The translations under genes were made by a program, and so were the position numbers. DNA of 25,090 bases from positions 1 through 25,090 of the forward strand of contig JBIIKZ010000029.1 in assembly GCA_044232905.1 (NCBI GenBank), read 5' to 3'. How positions within the stretch are numbered: the stretch's first letter is position 1; each line of letters begins with the position of its first letter. This document shows positions 1 to 8,278 of this stretch, piece by piece. The notes below the pieces were generated by a model. That model did no database searches. It was not told where the DNA came from and saw only the letters and a list, made by a program, of their open reading frames with translations. Origin of the DNA: CANHVK01 sp044232905 (GTDB taxonomy: Bacteria; Bacteroidota; Bacteroidia; Flavobacteriales_D; Crocinitomicaceae).

Positions 1-425
1 AAATCACCTACCCGATTCCAATTGTATTTAAAGAATGAAATATTAATGAAATTTGCATTTATACCTAACATCATATTTTCTGGTAGGGTGGTATTATTTG
101 GAAACGCAAGATTATGTAAAAAATATAATTTTCCAAACTCAAGTCCATAACCATCTTCTGCTCCGAAACCTGTTTTTTGAGCATATATATCATTAAAATA
201 AAGAGTGGTTGACTTTACTTTCGTTGCTAATATCCCAATAGGTTTAACACGACTGATTGCAAAATAACCACGAGACCTCCAAATCCCACCATCATCGGTA
301 GTTTTATTTACAGATTTATTGCTGTTATTATTACTTTCATTTACTTGTTGCTCATTACCAACAAATTGACTAAAAACACTAGTGTAAACTACTACAAAAA
401 ATAGTGTTGAAATTATTTTAAACAT
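1..425 (-). CDS. Exported, probable outer-membrane beta-barrel protein (partial, N-terminal part)
   Basis: The reading frame opens at the ATG at 425 and runs off the left edge without a stop, giving 141 visible residues. It begins with a Sec signal peptide (MFKIISTLFFVVVYTSVFSQ), followed by a polar Asn/Ser-rich stretch (about residues 22-45). From about residue 50 there are alternating aromatic and hydrophobic strands (GYFAIS, LEFGKLYFL, MMLGINANFINISFF). That pattern is typical of small Bacteroidota outer-membrane beta-barrels; this is inference, because no diagnostic motif is visible and the C-terminus is missing. Only 10 nt separate it from the stop of the upstream TolB-like gene, so the two are probably co-transcribed. 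No function is assigned. Confidence 0.7.
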   Translation of the reverse strand, partial: MFKIISTLFFVVVYTSVFSQFVGNEQQVNESNNNSNKSVNKTTDDGGIWRSRGYFAISRVKPIGILATKVKSTTLYFNDIYAQKTGFGAEDGYGLEFGKLYFLHNLAFPNNTTLPENMMLGINANFINISFFKYNWNRVGD

Positions 426-435
426 ATACGATTAT

Positions 436-1491
436 TTACTGTTGTTTTTTATAATCCATTTTCCAAATTCCATAATTGGATGATCCTCTAGCAGAGATAA
501 AAAATAACTCACTGCCATCGTTCGACCATTTCGGCGATGTATCATGACTAGGGTGAAAGGTTAATTGAGTTAAACCTGTTCCATCTAATTTAATTGTGTA
601 TAAATCCAGATTCATACTTCTCGTTTTTGACTCTGATGTAACGCCAACCACAACTATTGTTTTTCCATCCGGAGAAAGATCAGGACTAGAAAAACTTTTG
701 TCCGGCATTGCTAAAATTTGCGTCTCAATTCCTTTTACAATATCAATTAACCAAATTTCTCCATTCCCTGTTTCTCTATTACTTCTAGTAATCAACAAAT
801 TGTTTCCATCGGGAAATGGACAAGGCGTAAAACCTTCCGTATATTGTGTCAACATAGAAGTCTCTACACTATACCCCCAAATGTAATAACGGGAAGTAGT
901 TTGTGGAGAATTTGGTGCCTGTGGATTTTGCACATAGGATTTTTCTTCTTTTGTAAAAAAGATCGTTTTATCATCATAGGAAAAAATCGCTCCTAATTCT
1001 CCATTGGAACCCGAGGTAATTTGACGAATCGCAGAACCTTCTTTGGCATTGATGGTATATACATTTTGATTCCCTTCTGAATTGTCACTAAAACAAATGT
1101 TTTTACCATCGTGTGAAAATGCTAAATCAAAACAACCACCTTTATACGTTCTTTGTACCAAAGCTGAACCACCAACGGTTGATTTAATATGGATATTATG
1201 GACATTCCCTTTATTTGAAATAAATCCTATACTTTTCCCATCAGCAGACAAGCCTATAAATGGAGCAGCATACCAGCGAATCGTTTTCACTTTACCTCTC
1301 ACTGACATATAACTACTTGTCAAGACATTTGGACCGATAACAAAATCACTCTCATTACTAATTTTACTAAACTTTAACCCACCTTCTTCTGCTACACTAA
1401 CCTCTGAGAAATCAAGCGGTTTAGTCACAACACATTGCACTAAAAGAAGTGATAAAATAAAACTACTTAATGCTAAAAAACTTATTTTCAT
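436..1491 (-). CDS. Exported TolB/PD40-type beta-propeller protein, possible lipoprotein
   Basis: This 351-residue protein has a hydrophobic N-terminal export signal ending LLLVQC (Cys20). It could be a relaxed Bacteroidota lipobox, although Gln at -1 is unusual. The body holds at least five WD40-like/PD40 blades, recognised by the S.DGK.I.F pattern: GLSADGKSIGFIS, FSHDGKNICFSDN, FSYDDKTIFFTK, LSPDGKTIVVVG and WSNDGSELFFISA. PD40 propellers are usually periplasmic protein-interaction or glycan-associated modules. TolB itself has an extra N-terminal domain that is not evident here, so this is not called tolB. The ATG at 1491 precedes a good signal peptide. The next gene starts 10 nt after its stop, suggesting one transcript. 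The exact role is unknown. Confidence 0.85.
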   Translation of the reverse strand: MKISFLALSSFILSLLLVQCVVTKPLDFSEVSVAEEGGLKFSKISNESDFVIGPNVLTSSYMSVRGKVKTIRWYAAPFIGLSADGKSIGFISNKGNVHNIHIKSTVGGSALVQRTYKGGCFDLAFSHDGKNICFSDNSEGNQNVYTINAKEGSAIRQITSGSNGELGAIFSYDDKTIFFTKEEKSYVQNPQAPNSPQTTSRYYIWGYSVETSMLTQYTEGFTPCPFPDGNNLLITRSNRETGNGEIWLIDIVKGIETQILAMPDKSFSSPDLSPDGKTIVVVGVTSESKTRSMNLDLYTIKLDGTGLTQLTFHPSHDTSPKWSNDGSELFFISARGSSNYGIWKMDYKKQQ

Positions 1492-1603
1492 TTCAATAAA
1501 AATTAATTTGGGTTCTAAAAAATTAATTTAAAATAGACAATCATAAATCGAACCCATTTGAATTTATGTATTATCACGCATTCTCCTATCTATCAACTTA
1601 TTA

Positions 1604-2359
1604 TTAATTTGTTAATTGCATTTTACTACACCCATTTTTCGTACAGTTGATAGAACCACTCCAAGTAAAACTACTGCAACTTGCTGTATAATTATATACA
1701 CCAACAGGTAAGGTGAAATTTGCGCAACCGGATGCTCCACATGTAGGAATTGAGCTGTAATAATAACCTATGGATTCAGAGATTCCATCAATGGTAACTT
1801 GGATATCCCCACATCCTAAATCGGAAGCAGTCCAAAACATAACATTTCCTGTTGTACCTGAAGCACCGTTAGAACCTAATTCACCACATGTATTTGTCCA
1901 AACGCCTCTTTGATACTTCCCTGCGTCTTCCGGTAAACCAACGTTAAAATACAAAGTCATGTAATTTCCAACTTGCTTAAATTCAGCATTCGGTAAGCCA
2001 TATTGCGGATCCCAAGTAATAATATTTCCTGAGATATATCCTTTATATAATCCTGCAGATGGAGAACCAGGATGCTCACACATATACACTCTATTCGCTG
2101 ATTCTCCAGGAATATTACCAACTGCTAAATCAGTGTTGTATCCCTTCGGTGAACCATACCTTTGCCAAATCCCATAAGGATTAAAATTATTTCCTGTGTT
2201 GCCCGTATTATTTCCCGTCGTACCACTAGTATTTCCTGTCGTACCGCCGGAATTATTCGGGTTATTAATTACTTCTTTCTCACAAGACGTAGCGAAAAGC
2301 AATGCGATCGAAAACATCAAAATCGACATTGATTTTTGTAAATTGTATCTCTTTTTCAT
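1604..2359 (-). CDS. Lipoprotein with Gly/Asn/Thr-rich repeat linker, unknown function
   Basis: This 251-residue protein has a basic n-region, a hydrophobic core and a clear lipobox ending FATSC (Cys26). The charged EKE after the Cys resembles, but does not prove, a Bacteroidota surface-export signal. Residues about 37-58 form a low-complexity linker of TTGN/NTGN units encoded by a 21-bp DNA repeat. The mature domain contains several Cys and Gly-rich strands, ending with a short beta module (about residues 208-251, ...SGCANFTLPVG... to ...GCSKMQLTN). I do not recognise a named family. It sits 70 bp downstream of the operon B T9SS gene. That gap shows no TAnnTTTG box and no strong terminator, so it may be the tail of operon B. 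A second possible start is Met11. Confidence 0.8.
   Translation of the reverse strand: MKKRYNLQKSMSILMFSIALLFATSCEKEVINNPNNSGGTTGNTSGTTGNNTGNTGNNFNPYGIWQRYGSPKGYNTDLAVGNIPGESANRVYMCEHPGSPSAGLYKGYISGNIITWDPQYGLPNAEFKQVGNYMTLYFNVGLPEDAGKYQRGVWTNTCGELGSNGASGTTGNVMFWTASDLGCGDIQVTIDGISESIGYYYSSIPTCGASGCANFTLPVGVYNYTASCSSFTWSGSINCTKNGCSKMQLTN
2189..2245. repeat. 21-bp tandem repeat in the lipoprotein linker
   Basis: Three consecutive units start at 2189, 2210 and 2231, exactly 21 bp apart. Each opens with a 15-bp block: ATTTCCTGTGTTGCC, ATTTCCCGTCGTACC and ATTTCCTGTCGTACC. A 21-bp unit is seven codons, so gain or loss of a unit keeps the reading frame and only changes the length of the flexible Thr/Gly/Asn linker behind the lipid anchor. 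Confidence 0.8.
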
Positions 2360-2429
2360 ATTTTTTTAAATGTTATTTATATGTGGTCACTTTTTTAAAT
2401 TCTAAAAGATGTAACCATAATTTTATAGT

Positions 2430-4193
2430 TTAATACTCGGATAGTACTACCTGTGTACATTGGATTAATATTCCTAACTGATCATATATGTACACTAAAT
2501 AAACTCCAGAACCGCCTATTTTTTTCAGAGAAATCTGCGGGTTCATATTTGTTATTTTCTCTGTATATAAGTCTCTACCTAAAATATCGGATATATGAAC
2601 AGAGTGATCTAAAAGAGACTTACCATTCGAACTTAAATTAAGAAAATCAGTAGTTGGATTTGGATATACATTTATCGTTGATAAAGAGATATCATTCAGT
2701 GAAGTCTGATCGCAATTTAACACTTCTATGGATGAAGAAGCCTCTGAAAAACAACCATTCTTATCGCTAAACGTATAATATAGATCAAAACTACCAGCAT
2801 TGTTTAAAGAACTAAAAGTGTTATTACTTACAAACTCTCCGGTATACGTTCCTCCTACAGGAGTTCCACCTGTCAATGGTACACTTTTTACGGTATCGCA
2901 AACAGAGAGGTCAAAAGTGAAAGAAACATTTGGTAATGGTAGTACCGTAATCAAAACATTGGAACTGCTCGTATCACAACCTGTTCCTCCTGCACGAACT
3001 ACATATAAAGTATATTCCCCAGTATACATTTCACTTATATCCGGAACAACCAATTTTAACCCTGCTCCTGAGAAATTATTTGGTCCCTTCCAGAAATAAG
3101 TAGATGCGCCAAGCACCGATTTACCAGCCAGATTAAGTGTATCTCCAGAACAAACTTGTGATTTGCTTGTAATTTCAGGTTGTGACAATACATTAGAACA
3201 AATGGTAAACTTTCTAGTCTCCATTAAACTCCATTGATTTAACGTATTTTGAACACGTATGTACATTAAATGTGCACCATCTGTTAAGTTCAACATAGAT
3301 AAATCTACCGTAGTAAGCAAAGTATCCGTCAAGGCTATTGCTAATTTATTCCCCTTACCAAATCCAGGATCTTTATCAACATACCATTCATATGCTTTCA
3401 ATTGAGTATTTACAATAGGAAGCACTGGTGTTGATTCAATAATATAGAAGGAACGTTGTTCGTACAAACTCCAAACTCCTTTACTATTTCGTACACGTAC
3501 ACTCAATGTATGCGGTCCTTCTGTTAAATTACTAACATCTAAATCTGTAAGCATGGAAACGGAATCAGCAGGTAAAAGAGAAATCGGTTTACCCTTTCCT
3601 AAACCTGGATCTTTGTCCATAAAATATTCCGCAGCAGAAAGCATCGGTTGATCATCACTCATCGTATATTTCGAAGGCTCAATCACATAAAACATTCTAC
3701 CTTCGTGATGACTCCATCGCCCATTTTCTGCTTTTACACGAATAAATAGTTGATGAAATCCTTCGGATAAATTCGCTAAATCGATATCTAATGACTTACT
3801 TACTTCACCTGTAGATGCAAAACTAAATGCAGTCGCTTTACCTTTCCCTGGATCTGTATCTAGAAACCATTCTCCCTGCACCAAATTCGGCTGTGGATCA
3901 AATGTCGTATACGTAGAATTTTCTAAAATATAAAAAGATCGTCCTTCGTAATGACTCCAAACACCTGCGTTATTTTTTAAACGGGTATATAAAAAATGAA
4001 ACCCTGGTGATAACGTGCTAATATCTAACTCAATACTACCTGAAACTTGCGCATCTGAAACAAAGCTAAATGTTTGCGCTTTCCCGTTTCCTGGTTCTGT
4101 ATCAAAGAAATACTCCCCAGATGTCAAATTTTGAGCAAAAAGTAATGCATTGAAAAATAGCACACTAAAAGAAACAAAAATGTACTTTAACAT
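2430..4193 (-). CDS. T9SS-secreted repeat protein, operon B copy
   Basis: This 587-residue protein has a signal peptide (cleavage after about residue 21, ...LLFAQ). Four tandem repeats of about 80 residues fill residues 23-330. Each starts like GEYFFDTEPGNGKA, passes through a GFH..Y.R.K segment and ends like VWSHYEGRSFYI. They are followed by an Ig-like segment (about 338-415, with a Cys pair and YFWKGPN), a second beta domain ending in VLNC, and a C-terminal T9SS type A sorting domain (about 506-587: INVYPNPTTDFLNL ... GSGVYLVYIYD ... TQVVLSEY). T9SS cargo is released or anchored at the cell surface. It follows the beta-helix-like gene with a single base between stop and start, so the two are translationally close. 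It is a paralogue of 5422-7137 with the same architecture, but its repeats are more divergent. Ligand or function is unknown. Confidence 0.93.
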   Translation of the reverse strand: MLKYIFVSFSVLFFNALLFAQNLTSGEYFFDTEPGNGKAQTFSFVSDAQVSGSIELDISTLSPGFHFLYTRLKNNAGVWSHYEGRSFYILENSTYTTFDPQPNLVQGEWFLDTDPGKGKATAFSFASTGEVSKSLDIDLANLSEGFHQLFIRVKAENGRWSHHEGRMFYVIEPSKYTMSDDQPMLSAAEYFMDKDPGLGKGKPISLLPADSVSMLTDLDVSNLTEGPHTLSVRVRNSKGVWSLYEQRSFYIIESTPVLPIVNTQLKAYEWYVDKDPGFGKGNKLAIALTDTLLTTVDLSMLNLTDGAHLMYIRVQNTLNQWSLMETRKFTICSNVLSQPEITSKSQVCSGDTLNLAGKSVLGASTYFWKGPNNFSGAGLKLVVPDISEMYTGEYTLYVVRAGGTGCDTSSSNVLITVLPLPNVSFTFDLSVCDTVKSVPLTGGTPVGGTYTGEFVSNNTFSSLNNAGSFDLYYTFSDKNGCFSEASSSIEVLNCDQTSLNDISLSTINVYPNPTTDFLNLSSNGKSLLDHSVHISDILGRDLYTEKITNMNPQISLKKIGGSGVYLVYIYDQLGILIQCTQVVLSEY

Positions 4194-4194
4194 A

Positions 4195-5277
4195 CTAATC
4201 TTGTTTACGTGCTTTAAATTCTACTTTTATCTTGCCGTTTTTTAACACCGATGAATTAACAATGTTCATGTCCAACATCACAGGAATAGCTGGCATCGGA
4301 AAATAACGGTTACGACCATCTTCGGAAGTTCCCTCAAAAAACGGCGTGTCTCCTCCATATATGCCTAAATCTACCCCGCCTATACCAGCACCAATTGCTG
4401 GGGAACCTGTACCTAAATGGTAATCGGCAAAAGGTCCTGTAGCTGGATAAGCATAAGAATAGGATGCAAGATTTGTATTTACATCAATGAATAAAGGGTC
4501 CTCATTTAAAATATTTTCACCACCCGTATTTGTTCCAAAAACAATATTAGCATTCGTATAATTGATTTTTCCAATTACCAAATTACGCGTGATACTCGTG
4601 TACTGACAATACTGAAAAACTTCAGAACTGGAAGAATAAAAAATATTGTTATAAATAGATGCTCTTCTCATATCACAAGCACCATAAATGACATTATGTG
4701 CTACGACCAATGTCCCAACAAAGTCTTTTTCCCCTCCTGAAACCCCTCCAAGTATCACATTATTTTTGAGATAAACACTTTTACCATAAATAGATACATT
4801 TTGAATCACGTTATTGTTTATGTTAATATTTGTAGCAACACGACCTCCTGATACATTTATCATTGATATTCTATTTCTTTGTATCAACACGTTTTTGATA
4901 CCACTTGAATTTGGGGAATCATTGATATAAATTGAACTAATATCTAAACCAAAAATTTTACTCCCTCCACCATTCTGAGTAGTACTGGCATTCCAACCTA
5001 AGTTAATACTACCTATACTTGAAGAAAATTTAAAGCGTTTTTGCGCATTTACGCCTGTACCTATCAACACCAAAGGCTTTGTAATACTTACTTCACCATA
5101 ACTAGTTTCCGAACCATGAATGTAAATCGTATCATTGGACGCTGCTGCATCACATGCTGTTTGTAATACGGTATATTGCCCCGGAGAAGCAACATTATTA
5201 CTTACTGTCAATACCTTGGCATGTCCCAAGAATGTTAAGCCCATACAAGCAAGGACTCCAAAAACTTTTCTTTTCAT
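4195..5277 (-). CDS. Exported beta-helix-like protein, operon B copy
   Basis: This 360-residue protein is a paralogue of 7167-8231. The start was set at the ATG at 5277. It opens a signal peptide (MKRKVFGVLACMGLTFLGHA) and lies 20 nt behind a -7 box; a longer frame up to 5352 would run through the operator. The mature N-terminus, KVLTVSNN.ASPGQYTVLQTACDAA..DTIYIHGS, has the look of right-handed parallel beta-helix proteins (short strands with Asn/Ile ladders such as NININNNVIQNV and VYLKNNVILGG in residues about 140-240). The end is conserved with its paralogue (RYFPMPAIP...DMNIVN...NGKIKVEFKARKQD). No T9SS sorting domain is present, so it is probably periplasmic or held by its partner. No catalytic residues were recognised, so a lyase or carbohydrate role is not claimed. 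Confidence 0.9.
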   Translation of the reverse strand: MKRKVFGVLACMGLTFLGHAKVLTVSNNVASPGQYTVLQTACDAAASNDTIYIHGSETSYGEVSITKPLVLIGTGVNAQKRFKFSSSIGSINLGWNASTTQNGGGSKIFGLDISSIYINDSPNSSGIKNVLIQRNRISMINVSGGRVATNININNNVIQNVSIYGKSVYLKNNVILGGVSGGEKDFVGTLVVAHNVIYGACDMRRASIYNNIFYSSSSEVFQYCQYTSITRNLVIGKINYTNANIVFGTNTGGENILNEDPLFIDVNTNLASYSYAYPATGPFADYHLGTGSPAIGAGIGGVDLGIYGGDTPFFEGTSEDGRNRYFPMPAIPVMLDMNIVNSSVLKNGKIKVEFKARKQD

Positions 5278-5297
5278 ATTTCTAAATTTATAGCAAC

Positions 5298-5305
5298 CAA
5301 ATGTA
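5298..5305 (-). promoter_or_regulatory. -7 promoter box of operon B
   Basis: On the minus strand this reads TACATTTG, a perfect match to the Bacteroidota TAnnTTTG element, 20 nt upstream of the ATG at 5277. There is no TTG at the normal -33 distance. Instead a palindrome lies exactly 22 bp upstream, which suggests activator dependence. Confidence 0.75.
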
Positions 5306-5327
5306 GACCTTAAAAACTGCGCATATA

Positions 5328-5344
5328 TACCCAGATAGTGGGTA
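5328..5344 (-). promoter_or_regulatory. Palindromic operator of operon B
   Basis: On the minus strand this reads TACCCACTATCTGGGTA. With flanks, the symmetric arms are 8 bp each (ATATACCC at 5325-5332 and GGGTATAT at 5340-5347, plus strand) around a 7-bp centre. It differs by one base in 17 from the site in front of operon A and has the same 22-bp spacing to the -7 box. The half-site ATGGGTA/CTGGGTA resembles the heptamers bound by NarL-family regulators, and such a regulator is encoded nearby (10181-10804). Assignment of the regulator is inference. Confidence 0.7.
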
Positions 5345-5350
5345 TATTTC

Positions 5351-5382
5351 AAAAAAAGCTGTCCCTTTAGAGAACAGCTTTT
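5351..5382 (-). terminator. Intrinsic terminator of operon A
   Basis: On the minus strand there is a perfect 9-bp stem (AAAAGCTGT / ACAGCTTTT) with an 11-nt loop, running into a T-tract (complement of 5351-5357). It lies about 40 bp past the stop of the operon A T9SS gene and ends 6 bp before the operon B operator, so it isolates the two copies transcriptionally. Confidence 0.88.
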
Positions 5383-5421
5383 GAATTCAATTACTAGTGA
5401 AAATTTAGTTTGAAAATAGGT

Positions 5422-7137
5422 TTAATCCTGCAGAACTACTTGTGTAAATTGTACAAAAACACCTTGTGAATCATGCACATACACCAAGTAAACACCTGAA
5501 CCACCTAATTTTCGTAACGAAATAGTTGTACTAACACCATTCACTTGCAAATGAACTAATGATCTACCTAAAACATCCGATACTTGGATTGTACCATGCA
5601 ATAGAGATGGATCCAGAGTACTAACATGTAAGAAATCAGAAGTTGGATTTGGAAAAATGTGTATCCCAGAAATTGTACCCTCATCCACCGAACTTTGGGT
5701 ACAATTCAAAACTTCTATTGTTGAAGTAGCTTGCGAATTACAACCATTTTTAGCCTGGTAGGTATAATTTATTGTATAACTACCTGCCTTATTCAAGGTA
5801 CTGAAAGTAGTATTGCTTACCTGTTTCCCATCGTAGGTTCCTCCTGTTGGAACTCCTCCATTTAACACAACACTTTTTACTGTATCACAAATAGGACTAT
5901 ATAAAGAAAAAGAAACTTTTGGTAAAGGTTTCACAAGCACGGAAATACTAGCACTACTTGTATCACAAGCGGTCCCACCTGTTCGCACTGCATACAAGGT
6001 ATACGTTCCAGATTGCAGGGTATCCACATTGAATTGCTCTACCTTTAATCCAGTTTTGGTAAAACTATTTGGTCCTTTCCAATAATAACTTGTTGCGCCT
6101 ACTACAGGCTTACCTGTTAAATGCAGTGTGTCCCCCGCACATAGTTGAGCAGTAACTTCCAAGATTGGTTGCTGCATTAGATCTTTACAAACCAGGAATT
6201 TACGTCCTTCGTAATGACTCCAAACTCCTTTATCATTTACCACACGAATAAATAAATTATGTGCCCCATCCTTTACACCGACTGAAGCCAAGTCAAGTAC
6301 TTCACTCAGAGTGTTGACTGCTGTAAATGGAATGATTTTTCCTTTTCCAATACCAGGATCTTTATCTACAAACCATTCTCCTGAGACAATTTTGGTATCT
6401 TGCTTTACGAACGCAGGCATCACATAAAATAACCTCCCCTCGTAATGACTCCAAACTCCTGCACTATTTTTTACACGCACAAATAAATTATGAAAACCAG
6501 CCGCAATTTTTTGAGTAGAAACATCTAATAAGGACGATGGTTGATCCGAAGTTACAACAAACGCTGTACCCTTTCCAATTCCAGGGTCTTGGTCAACAAA
6601 CCATTCCGCAGAAACAATTTTAGAAGTAGTAGTGATTGAAGTTGGTAAAACATAAAATAACCTTCCTTCATAATGACTCCAAACTCCTGTATTATTCTTT
6701 ACGCGAACAAATAAATTGTGGAATCCTTCCGTCAATGTTTTGGTAGTAACATTCAATAGCGAGGAAGATTGATCCGGACTCAAAACAAACGATGTCCCTT
6801 TTCCAATTCCAGGATCTTTATCTACAAACCATTCCGCAGAAACAATTTTTGTAACTACCGTTGTTGGCGTAGATAAAATATAAAACAACCTTCCTTCCGA
6901 GTGACCCCAAACTGCTTTGGAATTCTTTACGCGCACAAATAAATTGTGGAAACCTGGAGTTAAATCTGTTGTCGGAATATCCAAGGTCTTGCTGACACTT
7001 GTACTTGCAACAAAATCAAACGCCTTCCCCTTCCCAATTTGTGGATCCACATCAAAAAAATATTCTCCAGAAACAACATTCTGTGAAAAAAGGTTTAGGC
7101 TTAACAATATACAAACAATAAAAACTAAGTATCTCAT
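5422..7137 (-). CDS. T9SS-secreted repeat protein, operon A copy
   Basis: This 571-residue protein starts at the ATG at 7137; an in-frame TTG two codons upstream is possible but less likely. It has a signal peptide (MRYLVFIVCILLSLNLFSQ). Four repeats of about 76 residues fill residues 21-315, each from .SAEWFVDKDPGIGKG to VWSHYEGRLFYV. An Ig-like segment follows (about 324-399), then a beta domain ending in VLNC (about 400-477), and a T9SS type A sorting domain (about 490-571, IHIFPNPTSDFLHV ... GSGVYLVYVHD ... TQVVLQD). Its repeats are more alike than those of the operon B paralogue, and repeats 2 and 3 are nearly the same. It is the second gene of operon A, 29 bp behind the beta-helix-like gene, and ends at a strong terminator. 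This suggests a surface or released protein, probably working with its operon partner. Confidence 0.93.
   Translation of the reverse strand: MRYLVFIVCILLSLNLFSQNVVSGEYFFDVDPQIGKGKAFDFVASTSVSKTLDIPTTDLTPGFHNLFVRVKNSKAVWGHSEGRLFYILSTPTTVVTKIVSAEWFVDKDPGIGKGTSFVLSPDQSSSLLNVTTKTLTEGFHNLFVRVKNNTGVWSHYEGRLFYVLPTSITTTSKIVSAEWFVDQDPGIGKGTAFVVTSDQPSSLLDVSTQKIAAGFHNLFVRVKNSAGVWSHYEGRLFYVMPAFVKQDTKIVSGEWFVDKDPGIGKGKIIPFTAVNTLSEVLDLASVGVKDGAHNLFIRVVNDKGVWSHYEGRKFLVCKDLMQQPILEVTAQLCAGDTLHLTGKPVVGATSYYWKGPNSFTKTGLKVEQFNVDTLQSGTYTLYAVRTGGTACDTSSASISVLVKPLPKVSFSLYSPICDTVKSVVLNGGVPTGGTYDGKQVSNTTFSTLNKAGSYTINYTYQAKNGCNSQATSTIEVLNCTQSSVDEGTISGIHIFPNPTSDFLHVSTLDPSLLHGTIQVSDVLGRSLVHLQVNGVSTTISLRKLGGSGVYLVYVHDSQGVFVQFTQVVLQD
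6196..7080. repeat. Four approximately 230-bp coding repeats in the operon A T9SS gene
   Basis: The block coding for the VWSHYEGR end of each repeat recurs near 6211, 6442, 6670 and 6899, a spacing of about 228-231 bp. On the plus strand the recurring DNA reads like TAATGACTCCAAACTCCT, with a slightly different GTGACCCCAAACTGCT in the last one (protein repeat 1). The units between about 6400 and 6880 agree closely at DNA level, implying recent duplication or conversion. Confidence 0.8.
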
Positions 7138-7166
7138 AATCAATTAATTAATTTAAAAATTATTGA

Positions 7167-8231
7167 TTATTGTTGTGTCTTAGCCTTAATCTTTACGTTT
7201 AATGTCCCGTTCAAAGGAATAGCAGTATTCAAAATATCCATATCCGTGACATATGGTACTTGACTTGGCATAGCAAAGTATCGATAAACTCCCTCTCCAC
7301 CATCTAACCATGGTGTTGGACCACCATAAATACCCGCTTGTGTTCCATCCGTACCTAATGTCAATGCAGGAGATCCTGCAGATAAAGTAAAATTTGCAAA
7401 GGGTGTCGCTGTATAAGTTTGATAACCTGAAACTTCTGCAGCAGTTGCGGGTTGAACAAATTTAGGATTTTTATCAACGATGTTACCTGTATAGGTAACG
7501 TTTTTAGCAATTTGAATAGGAAATGGATTATCTGAAAAATAACATACATTATTCGTAAATGTTGTGTTCTCAGCATTAAAATTTCCATTTGAATTTGGCT
7601 GATAAAAAATGTTGTTCGCTACAAGCGCTCCATAAATTTGAGGATAACTTGACAAAATACAATTCCGAATTATATTGTTTGAAGAATAATATCCAATTGA
7701 AAAACTACTTAAAATCGAATTTGAAATAATTGCATTTATCAAATACATATTACTTCCTATACCTCCAATAAACTGATGAATCGATAATCCTGAAATATAA
7801 ACCCCTGGATTACTATTTATACCTCCTCTACATCTTTCAAACACAATACCACTGATTCCTTTATTACTTTTATCTACGCCAATCTGAAAAGTAGCATGTA
7901 TTCCATACACTCTAGAACCAGACGATGGAAGGTCTGAACCAATGTCATGCGTAAAAGTAATGGAAGAGACATTGGTACCCCACAACACTTGCTGATTTGG
8001 CAGTGCTCCTTCACCTATTAAAACCAAAGGTTTTTTAACATTAACCGCATCATACGCTTTTTCGGAAGCATGTATATAAATGGTGTCATAATCCGCTGCA
8101 GCATCACAAGCGGCCTGCAAATCTGTATACTGACCTGGTGAATTAGTGTTGTTACTAACAGTCAACACCTTACTTTGTCCACAAAAGGAAATCCCTACAA
8201 CGGACAATAAAACTAAACATATTTTTTTCAT
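7167..8231 (-). CDS. Exported beta-helix-like protein, operon A copy
   Basis: This 354-residue paralogue of 4195-5277 has a signal peptide (MKKICLVLLSVVGISFCGQS) and then KVLTVSNNTNSPGQYTDLQAACDAAADYDTIYIHAS split over residues about 21-57. Short repetitive strand-turn units follow (residues about 110-260, for example NAIISNSILSSF and NNIIRNCILSSY). The conserved C-terminal block contains GIYGGPTPW, YRYFAMPSQVP and VKIKAKTQQ. The fold is inferred as a right-handed parallel beta-helix from the strand pattern; no catalytic site was identified. It is the first gene of operon A, expressed from a promoter that carries the palindromic operator and a perfect -7 box. It faces the sensor kinase gene divergently. 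It lacks a sorting domain, unlike its operon partner. Confidence 0.9.
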   Translation of the reverse strand: MKKICLVLLSVVGISFCGQSKVLTVSNNTNSPGQYTDLQAACDAAADYDTIYIHASEKAYDAVNVKKPLVLIGEGALPNQQVLWGTNVSSITFTHDIGSDLPSSGSRVYGIHATFQIGVDKSNKGISGIVFERCRGGINSNPGVYISGLSIHQFIGGIGSNMYLINAIISNSILSSFSIGYYSSNNIIRNCILSSYPQIYGALVANNIFYQPNSNGNFNAENTTFTNNVCYFSDNPFPIQIAKNVTYTGNIVDKNPKFVQPATAAEVSGYQTYTATPFANFTLSAGSPALTLGTDGTQAGIYGGPTPWLDGGEGVYRYFAMPSQVPYVTDMDILNTAIPLNGTLNVKIKAKTQQ

Positions 8232-8248
8232 GATTAAATATTTTTTGT

Positions 8249-8256
8249 CAAAATTA
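8249..8256 (-). promoter_or_regulatory. -7 promoter box of operon A
   Basis: On the minus strand this reads TAATTTTG, matching TAnnTTTG, 17 nt upstream of the ATG at 8231. No TTG sits at the usual -33 distance. The palindromic operator occupies the region 22 bp upstream. Confidence 0.75.
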
Positions 8257-8278
8257 GACCATTACAATTGGTATAATC

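Noticed and set aside
1509..1556. TGGGTTC ... GAACCCA inverted repeat upstream of the TolB-like gene
   Set aside because: Seven-bp arms are separated by 34 bp and do not match the TACCC-N7-GGGTA operator. No positional relation to a TAnnTTTG box, so probably chance.
5278..5352. 25-residue N-terminal extension of the operon B beta-helix-like gene
   Set aside because: It would start inside the terminator, cross the operator and -7 box, and spoil a clean signal peptide starting at 5277.
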